A DNA stretch of 64,000 bases. Source: Cordylochernes scorpioides. Taxonomy: Eukaryota > Arthropoda > Arachnida > Pseudoscorpiones > Chernetidae. The notes under the pieces are model-generated. The model worked only from the letters and a program-made list of their open reading frames with translations, made no database searches and was not told the origin of the DNA. Positions 57,050 through 64,000 of the stretch are shown in pieces. Where the stretch lies: assembly GCA_030710605.1 (NCBI GenBank), contig CP092874.1, positions 74,279,044 through 74,343,043 of the forward strand. The letters run 5' to 3'. Every line of letters starts with the position of its first letter. Within the stretch, counting starts at the first letter, position 1. A program made the position numbers and the translations under genes.

Positions 57050-58386
57050 TAGATCTGTATTTTCTTGAATGACATAACCTCGTGTTAAAAAAAAAGAAGA
57101 ATATTTGTTTTAAAATATGGTTCATATAAAATTTAATTCATTTAATGAGATAGAACCTGTTTTGTCTGATAGTGTCTGATGTTTACCCAACTGATGTTGT
57201 TTTAACTAGGGTTAATTATTATTATTATTTGTAGTAGTGTGTTTTTGATGTAGTGATGTGTAGCGTGTGATGTAGTAATGTGTGTGATTTGCGATTGGCT
57301 GAAGTTTTCCTAGAAAACTTATAGTTTCGGCAACTACTAGGAAGCAAGTATTTAGACTCTGTATTTTGTACTGGTCTCCATCAGCAGGATATTTCAAAAG
57401 AATATAGTAATCCCAGATATGTTCTCCTCATTCCTAACTGTAAACACATTCTTAAAATTCTCAAATATTGTATCAAGAGTAAGTAAGAAACTATTTGAAG
57501 ACAAATCTATATCTTCCAAAAATGAAGGATTTCTCTGTTTGAAGGCCATAAATTGTATGTACTTGTAGTTTACTCGACTAAACAATCTATTTGAACATCG
57601 CCAGGCCACCCGATATTGGAAGAGAATCCACCAACTCTAAAGATCGTGACGGAAGCATTATGGCATAGTCCCGTCATCTCCTAAGGTCAACGAAGGATGT
57701 TCAACAAGTCCTTATTTCCTGACAGTTTTCCTTGTTGAGACATGTGAAACCTGTAGATTGGCTTGGAAATTTGGTATTCTGGAACTTGTAGAATTAGTAC
57801 ATTCTGGTAGTTTCAGCAAGTTGAGAGAGAGAGATGAAGAGTTAAAAATCAAATATTCAATATACTCTTGATATAAATACATTCATTTATTTAAAAAAAT
57901 TCAAATCCTTATTCACTTGACATTATTGTAGGATCTGTTACAATTACATGATGTTATGTACATGAATCATATGCTCGTTTTTTTTTTAGGATTGTCAGCA
58001 TCAATTATTTATTTCTTAACAACGTTCCTTTTTTAGAATATAAAATAACGCGTAGAAGTGGATTTGAAATTGTATTTTTGACTATCTTATGCTATTAAGT
58101 GAGTAATTTTTGGTACGGGTTCTCGAAAACGTCTCTAACGATTTGACCCAAAATTTCAATGTAGAGATTCTTGGGACGATATCTAGATAGAAGTTGTCTC
58201 CGACAAAATGCATTTGCACTGGTAAACTAGCACTATACATCACTGAATCTTACTTCATGGTAATAATCTTTATGCAAGTGAATAAAATAGATTGCATAAG
58301 TTTACCGAGTAAAAGAAAATAGTTTTAAAAATCCGAAAATATTCAGTTTTAATGCGAATAGTTTATTTTATAAGTACTGCTTGATT

Positions 58387-58416
58387 GAGCTTTCGGGCCA
58401 AAAAGCCCTTCAACGG
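58387..58416 (-). ncRNA. Hammerhead-like relic (class GAA-AGCT)
   Basis: Minus strand: CCGTTGA, A, GGGC-TTTTTG-GCCC, GAA, AGCT, C. Two core positions are changed and no stem I is apparent, so it is a decayed copy. Confidence 0.35.
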
Positions 58417-58448
58417 GCCTAAAAATAAATTCTTAACTTGTCACATTG

Positions 58449-58900
58449 TATAGATGGAAATTTTGCCGGGAGGAAATTGATCTATAAAAGCATAGGGCGC
58501 CTCTCCTGTTAAAATAAGCGTCAAAATAGACGCCATCTATTGACCGTCGCCGTAAACTAGCGGCTTCGTGTCGATGGCAAAGCCACAACAACAGCTTTGG
58601 CAAGCTGAGAAGCGTCCATCTAGAGACCATGGTTTCGGGCTAATGGCCCTTGTCAGCTTAAGGTGAACTTTATTCCATGATATCCACACGGGATCTGATG
58701 GAATCTTGACAATCTGCCAAAGAGGTGCTTAGCTTGCAAAGTGGCTAGACCAAATCTATGGCCAAACTATAGATAGAAATTTTGCCAGGAGTAAATTGAC
58801 CTATAAAAGCATAGGATGCCTCTCCCGTCAATGCGGCGATGGTTGATAGATGACGTTTTTGACGCTTATTTTGACGGAAGAGGCACCCTATGCTTGTTAC
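58449..58900 (-). mobile_element. Retrozyme-like element, second copy
   Basis: TATAGATGGAAATTTTGCCG at 58449 recurs (diverged) at about 58767, a period of 318 bp. The body matches 9047-9454 throughout. Its hammerhead at about 58608-58668 (minus) keeps stem II GGGC-CATTA-GCCC, GAA and stem III ACC-AT-GGT, but the core is CTGACAA (G8 lost) and stem I has decayed. An extra inverted fragment of the end repeat is attached at 58847-58900. Confidence 0.75.
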
Positions 58901-59014
58901 ATAGTGTATATTTTTTTAGACCTATTGAAAAGCCTCTTGGCCCGAAGAATTAGCCAAGCAGAATATAATAAAAGAAACATTCGCATTCAAAAACGGATAA
59001 TTTTACCGAATTTT

Positions 59015-59600
59015 AAGAACTTTTATTTAACTTGCTTTATGTCTATCCACAAATATTGTGATCAATTTTGTACTTACAGAACACCTGGGGGCAAAAATTT
59101 GGCATACTTGTTCAAACCTGATGACAATGTATGTTAACAAGATATCAAACTTCGGGGTGATCGGAAATTTCTATTTTCTATATTTACTTTCAAATTTGTG
59201 ATCAGTTTTTAATATACTGCACTTCCTGATCACATAGAAGTCTTGTTGGGAAAAATTTATGGATTCGTAGAGGAAGATCCTTTATTACTTAAAAGGTATA
59301 CAACTATAAAAGGAAGAACAAAGAGATCAAATTATATGTACATCAGCAGCTCACGCCGACCTGCCCTATCCAAATAACCGCTAGCCTACTAACAATCCAA
59401 CAAGGCCGCCCTATACGAGGATGTCAATTTGCATAGACAATACTAAAATTCTATGAAAACACAAGAGTATTGTATCGTAGAAACATCCGGAATTGCTACT
59501 TTCAACAAGTCTAGTATTTAATAGGCAAGTTCAACCCTACTAACATTGCAAGTGTAAACACACATTTCAGACGTAATTTATATAATTCCTTTCAAACGAA
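59015..59600. repeat. Dispersed repeat family C, copy 4 (interrupted)
   Basis: Blocks TATTTAACTTGCTTTATGTC, CACAAATATTGTGATCAATT and CACATAGAAGTCT match family C. The copy is split by the solo LTR at 59244-59507 and resumes with AGTCTAGTATTTAATAGG and ACATTGCAAGTGTAAACACA. Confidence 0.72.
59244..59507. mobile_element. Solo LTR with 5-bp TSD
   Basis: 264 bp, starts TGTTGGGAAAAATTTATGG and ends GCTACTTTCAACA, with AGTCT on both sides (59239-59243 and 59508-59512), inside a known repeat. TGTTG...CAACA ends and a 5-bp TSD are typical of LTR retrotransposons. It is unrelated in sequence to the Pao LTR at 50819. Confidence 0.82.
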
Positions 59601-60028
59601 CAAAAATAGATACAGTCGTTTCTCTGGCGTATTGAGTGGCTGGCGTTCTTTAAAATGTTGTCGGGGTGGTCGAGGATGGACTAATTTCTATAATTCTTTA
59701 CATTTTTGTGACCAATATTTACTACACCTACAGACAGTATGGGACTATCAAGATATAGAGACAAGCGAATGTTTTATATACAATTTAAGCATTAATTAAT
59801 TATTTGGTTATATTCTTCGTGTTTAATATACCCTCACTGATATTATTTTAAGAAAGAATATCATTCCAATCTGTTCTTTTCATTTTTTTTTTACAAATTA
59901 ATTTTTTGAATAATATTTTGATCAGAATAAATCAGATTCTATTTGGCAATGGATGCTAAGGCATAACCACGAGTGTCTACACACGCTGCGGTTACATTTC
60001 TTCAGCAAGATGCTGTGGTGATGTCTAG

Positions 60029-60268
60029 GAGGTCATTATCGGTGTAACACTGCGGGATTCCTTCGTGGGCGACGATGCCCAGAAGATGCGCGGCGTGCTG
60101 TCATTGAAGTACCCCATTGAGCACGGAATTGTCACCAACTGGGACGACATGGAGAAAGTCTGGTTCCACACCTTCTTCAACGAGCTCCACATTGTCCCTG
60201 AAGAGCATCCAATCCTGCTCACAGAGGCGCCTCTCAACCCTAAAGCCAATCGCGAGAGGATGACGGAG
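60029..60268 (+). CDS. Divergent actin, exon 2 (80 codons)
   Basis: After TAG at 60026-60028 the frame opens [20 protein letters not shown], then [20 protein letters not shown] and [20 protein letters not shown]. It is colinear with actin residues about 43-122 with no gaps. His73 in KYPIEHG, which is methylated in actins, is kept. The D-loop part (residues about 40-50) is strongly changed: Met44 and Met47 are Ile and Val, Gln49 is Leu, Lys50 is Arg, Tyr53 is Phe. The donor GTATGA follows at 60269, phase 0, at the known actin position near codon 121/122. An alternative acceptor three bases downstream is possible. Confidence 0.9.
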
Positions 60269-60361
60269 GTATGATAAAATTAAATATTATGAGAATCATA
60301 TTGAAACTTAAATATTTTTTTATAGATTAACCAAAAACTAACATATTTACAACTCTTTGTT

Positions 60362-60645
60362 TCGCGGTCTCACGCAATTCTGGCCTTAACTACCCGTTTC
60401 ATGATTTTTCAGGATGCCTGAATGTCCAGTTTTTGGTGGTTGAGGTACAGCTTGCACCACGCTGACGTGGGCCAACAGCCCGAAACGCATACGTGGTTAG
60501 CTTTTCTTGATTAATCAAGAATGGGTATTTGGACAATTCTGGAATAAATGAAAATCAATGAATAGTTTATATTTATTCCGATAGATGACGCAAGCCATCA
60601 GAAAATTTCCGTTGCACGATAAGGAGATGCCTTTTTCATAATTTA
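60362..60645 (+). mobile_element. Hammerhead family B unit, decayed ribozyme
   Basis: Homologous to 42041-42317. Its hammerhead (about 60449-60503) keeps stem I CCACG/CGTGG, stem II GGGC-CAACA-GCCC and GAA, but the core is CTGACGT: A9 is replaced, and stem III has a C-A mismatch. It is likely inactive. Confidence 0.7.
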
Positions 60646-61014
60646 CAACTCTTGTTTCTTAAATATTCACAAAAACAGACATTTTTTTTTAAATCGTAGA
60701 GTACTCTTCTATTCTACAGTATGTACAGTATACGCACCACTGACGAATGTTAAATTAATGATTTGGTAACGTTTATTACAATCTTGAAGGCTCAATTTCG
60801 TACTACAATACGTTAAATTCCTGTGAGACCGGAGAGCGTAAAGCTCACCATCATCAGGCCAGTTAATGGGAACATTACTCCTGTTGGATCAGGCAACCAA
60901 CGAGTCCTCAACAGGATACCTATTACATATTCTTATGCCTAGGTCCCTTCACTCTACCTCTTTAGAGAGCCGGGAGATCATCTAATTATAAAGCGATGAC
61001 GTGCCATCATTAAA

Positions 61015-61345
61015 GCACGAATGTTTCTTTTAAAAATATAAAACAAAATTCTACTGTCCTTACTGCGATAAAAAAAAATATTGGGAAGGCTTGCCTCATA
61101 AGCGGTGAATCCTCCCAGCGGTTTCACCATTTTAATCTACCAGATTGCTCTTAGAGTTTTAATACTGTATTGGACGATTCTGCTTATGTATGCTGCAATG
61201 AACGGTGGAATATTAGAAATGGTTTTCAAGAAAACTATAAGCTTTTAGGACAGCAGAATTACATATAAATATTTGCATCGAGCAATGCTCTTCCGCAAAC
61301 AATAAGTACAAGGCCAGTTAGACATAATTAATTATAAGGCGATAA
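61015..61345 (+). repeat. Foldback-family copy
   Basis: Holds CTACTGTCCTTACTGCGATA, GGGAAGGCTTGCCTCATAAG, TCCTCCCAGCGGTTTCACC, TGTATTGGACGATTCTGCTT and ATCGAGCAATGCTCTTCCGC, in the order seen inverted at 37669-38009. Confidence 0.78.
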
Positions 61346-61352
61346 CGTGTCA

Positions 61353-61841
61353 TCTATATATATAAAAATGAATGTATGTGTGTGTGTCCTTTATGCCTGA
61401 CCAAACCACTCATTGGAACGCCATGAAACTTTGGGAAGTTATTTAGTATAGTACTGGGAAGGTTTCTAGCAAATAAAATTTTTGAAATAACTTTTCGCCT
61501 AGAAATAATCAAGATAAATATTCTAATTTATCTGTTATAATTCAACAATCTGCTCTAAATATTATCATGATGATACGATGATTTTGTAATGTAGAAAATT
61601 AGGAAAGACAAAATTCAGGATGACACGGCAATTTATTTGAGACAAGAATAATGATACAATTCCAAGGCAAGATACTATTCCTTTAACTTCCAATTACCGA
61701 GGGAACCAATTAATATTGATTTTATTCAACTTATCGAGTATTTTTCAAGGGACCGGGAAAAAAATGTTCACTTTATCGAGAGATTCGTTAGACAAACCTT
61801 TACTCGGGTAAAACCCGGGCGAAGCCGGGTACGTCCGCTAG
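61353..61841 (+). mobile_element. Non-autonomous Helitron (489 bp), intact ends
   Basis: A|TC start (TCTATATATATAAAAATGAA at 61353) and end AAAACCCGGGCGAAGCCGGG, TACGTCCG, CTAG at 61838-61841 before T. The 3' hairpin is intact. It belongs to a different subfamily from 43565 (GAAGCC loop instead of GTTGCC). Confidence 0.87.
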
Positions 61842-61931
61842 TTAATATATAAGAAATGGAAGCATTAAAGCATGAATGTTTCTTTTTTTCTAATATAATG
61901 GTGACCAGAGCATAGATTGTATGTGTTGTAG

Positions 61932-62178
61932 GTGATCTTTGAGAAGTTTTGCTTCCCCGCCATGTACGTCTCAATCCAGGCCGTGCTGTCGCTGTATGCC
62001 TCGGGCCGTACCACGGGCCTGGTGCTGGACACGGGAGACGGGGTGACCCATACTGTGCCTATCTACGAGGGCTATGCGCTGCCGCATGCCATCCTGCGGC
62101 TTGACATGGCCGGCCGCGATCTGACCGAGTACCTCATTCGCCTTATGACGGAGCGGGGCTATTCCTTCAGTACCTCGG
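61932..62178 (+). CDS. Divergent actin, exon 3 (82 codons plus one base)
   Basis: After TTGTAG the frame reads [20 protein letters not shown], then [20 protein letters not shown] and [19 protein letters not shown], ending [11 protein letters not shown] plus G. This is actin residues about 123-204. The second phosphate loop (DTGDG), Gln137 (SIQAV) and the hydrophobic core are kept. The donor GTACCT starts at 62179 in phase 1, matching the expected Ala codon (G|CN) of the next actin block and the known intron near codon 204. The remaining about 170 residues are not found up to 64000, so the gene continues beyond the window or is truncated. Base composition is GC-rich against an AT-rich background, consistent with a maintained coding sequence. 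Confidence 0.9.
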
Positions 62179-63360
62179 GTACCTACTTACTGCTGAATTA
62201 TACCCTCGTGGAACTACGTACAGCGAGTATCGTTAAACGAACAACAATCGTTTTCTTCTTCTTCTATAAACATACATATTATTGTGAAAAATAGTACAAA
62301 AGTGAATTTGTACTTGGATCAGGAAATGCGTTTTTTCTTAATACATATTATTATTACTATATATGTTAGAGGTTTATGGAATTCATGTAATTCTCCTAAA
62401 ATGTGATTCTCCTAAAATAGCTAGAAATTCCGGATAGGTTCATGGAATTCGCAAAGTAATCTCTAACAAAGATTTATTAAAATTCGTGGAGATGTTAAGA
62501 TATAAAGGCCTATTTCTAACGAGACTGTTTCGCGAATTTTTATAAATTTTAGAATTTAATTCCTTGATCCTTTTCACGATGAATTCACAGCACTATTCAT
62601 CACCTTTGAACTATCTTAATCCATATTTCACTAACAACATATTCTTCTTCTTTTTTCTTATCTTCACACTGGGTGAAGTAGAAATCGTCTGCCTTTGTTA
62701 TTAAGACTGGGAGCACTACTCAGTAGCAAGCCGACTTAGCTCCAAAAGAAATGGCCGCCTCTGACATGAGGAACAGACGCCATGTGCAGCCGCTCCTAAC
62801 ATGGAGTACAAACGCTGCTCACCCTGTATAGCTAGATCAGGAGCCCTTACAGGGTACTATCAGCCGGGCCAGCTGAACCCAGGTTTTTTAGTGAGCTTGT
62901 TACTGCTCCCCCTCCTCCTTTTTCATCCGGGCTTGGGACCGGCAAAGGCGGAGTTTCTAACAACCTTGTGCTATATAGTCAGTCTAATGTCCATACTTCG
63001 GGTTACCATTGTCACGAAGATTGTTTTAATCTAGAGGAGGCTGAGAGATGACTTATTCTTTTGGCACTGAACAGACCATCGCCTTAATGGGTTTGAACTT
63101 AGTTCGTATCTGAATTCAATCTTCATGGTTCTAATCAAAAGACAATTTCAACCTTTATATGGAACATTCTAGCTTTCATATATAAAATTACTTACACTCT
63201 CATTGACTATAAGCACTTTTAAATAGTATCTTCAGAAAAATATACAATCAAATATACTACTTTTGAGTTCGATAAAATAATCCCTTGAATCAATATTAAA
63301 ATAAGAACATTAGGCCTCCAGGGAAAAGTTTATTTTAAAAATATTTTATATTTAAAATCT

Positions 63361-63396
63361 CTCAAGCTTTCGGGCAAGAAAGCCCTTCTACGGGAG
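63361..63396 (-). ncRNA. Hammerhead-like relic (class GAA-AGCT)
   Basis: Minus strand: CTC, CCGTAGA, A, GGGC-TTTCTT-GCCC, GAA, AGCT, T, GAG. Stem I (CTC/GAG plus a further pair), stem II and the AGCT palindrome are intact, but core positions U4 and A6 differ from the consensus. Confidence 0.4.
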
Positions 63397-63951
63397 AAAA
63401 CTACTTTTGAGTGTTAAAAAGTTGTACTATTAAGTGTGTATTCAAAATGCTTCTGTGGATATGAGGAACAAATTTCTATTCGTCTGCTGCTAAATTTCCC
63501 CGTCTTCCAAGAGTATAGAATAAACAATGGAATAAATGTATATATTAAACCCGTTTGATCAATTAAAAAAAAAGACAAATATATTAAATTCAATCATTTT
63601 GCATGTTTATTTTTAATTTTATAAAAAAACCTACTAAATTCCATTGGAACGCTTTTATTTAGACATTAACTCTTTTAGCATAGTTTTAATTGAATAATTC
63701 TCTAATATCTTGTATATTTTCATTCTTAAATATTCCTTAAAACTTTCTTTTATCTGTAAATTGTGTTTTTCTCGAATACACACAATACTTTACAATTTGA
63801 TTTCATTTAACTAAATTTGCATACCAACCCTTTGTACATATATCAATTGTGTTGATATTTTTTTAAATTTTTTCATCTAACTAACTTGCATACTAATTAT
63901 GTACATATTTAAAATATCTTTCTTTTCTTTCAAAATTTTGTTTATCTTTAA

Positions 63952-64000
63952 AGTGCAAGTGTCCCTAAGGGGACATAGCGCTCTAAGTCGAAATAAAGAA
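63952..64000 (+). repeat. Retroelement 3'-tail motif
   Basis: GTGCAAGTGTCCCTAAGGGG, ACATAGCGCT, then AATAAAG matches 40277-40345. The hairpin CCCTAAGGG before an AATAAA signal suggests the 3' end of a LINE or SINE running off the window. Confidence 0.6.

Larger units (their letters stand above)
60269..61931 (+). other. Actin-like intron 2 (1663 bp)
   Basis: GTATGA to TTGTAG. It contains the second family B hammerhead unit (60362-60645), a foldback-family copy (61015-61345) and a Helitron (61353-61841). Confidence 0.85.
62179..64000 (+). other. Downstream of exon 3: intron or 3' flank
   Basis: I find no AEREIV-type actin continuation in any frame. A GC-richer block at about 62690-63020 has a short open frame (62801-63034) without recognisable domain and may be a SINE or LINE fragment. 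The rest is AT-rich. The hammerhead relic at 63361 and the retroelement 3' tail at 63952 are the only recognised items. Confidence 0.55.

Noticed and set aside
60800-60870. Another hammerhead (CCTGATGATGGTGAGC on the minus strand)
   Set aside because: The CUGAUGA and one side of stem II are present, but GAAA does not follow the other side and no stem I pairs.

Overview
The window is AT-rich, intron-bearing, transposon-saturated animal DNA. The only host protein gene I recognise is the 5' part of a divergent actin gene (three exons, 56828-62178). The mobile elements (jockey- and R1-like LINEs, a BEL/Pao LTR element, mariner-type transposases, small non-autonomous Helitrons) fit an arthropod. 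The LINE and mariner protein styles remind me of chelicerates, perhaps a spider, but that is an impression and not a proof.

Layout. 408-4105 is a 28-bp minisatellite. 4106-14990 is dispersed-repeat territory with a clean 5'-truncated LINE insertion, a Helitron, a hammerhead-bearing tandem element (9047-9454), an isolated hammerhead (12624-12668), a solo LTR candidate and an inverted duplication. 14990-15590 is a 33-bp minisatellite and 16346-21990 is a 41-bp minisatellite with higher-order duplications. 22010-36406 is a graveyard of at least four LINEs on both strands plus mariner relics. 36409-50818 holds nested Helitrons, MITEs, a foldback family, a tRNA-Gly(GCC) gene inside Helitron-like sequence, a second hammerhead family and a 98-bp satellite. 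50819-55704 is a very young BEL/Pao LTR element. 55977-64000 contains the actin-like gene, whose introns are themselves filled with these repeats.

Three things stand out. (1) Hammerhead ribozyme motifs occur in at least two element families. The 9215-9269 and 42123-42176 copies have essentially complete type I architecture, including very short or self-complementary stem III. The 9047 and 58449 elements have the about 320-bp direct-repeat design of animal retrozymes. (2) The LTR element has LTRs that differ at one base in 339 and an intact 1332-codon ORF. That ORF keeps Gag, protease and the RNase H-like A17 region, but the reverse-transcriptase palm and integrase core are missing and Ser/Pro-rich and acidic sequence stands in their place. 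(3) The actin-like protein keeps the nucleotide-binding motifs, but its D-loop has lost almost every residue known for regulation in conventional actin.

The long ORFs over the minisatellites (up to about 350 codons) are artefacts of repeat units with few stops and are not annotated as genes. No alignment or folding software was used. Boundaries of repeats are by eye and good to about 5-20 bp unless a target-site duplication fixes them.
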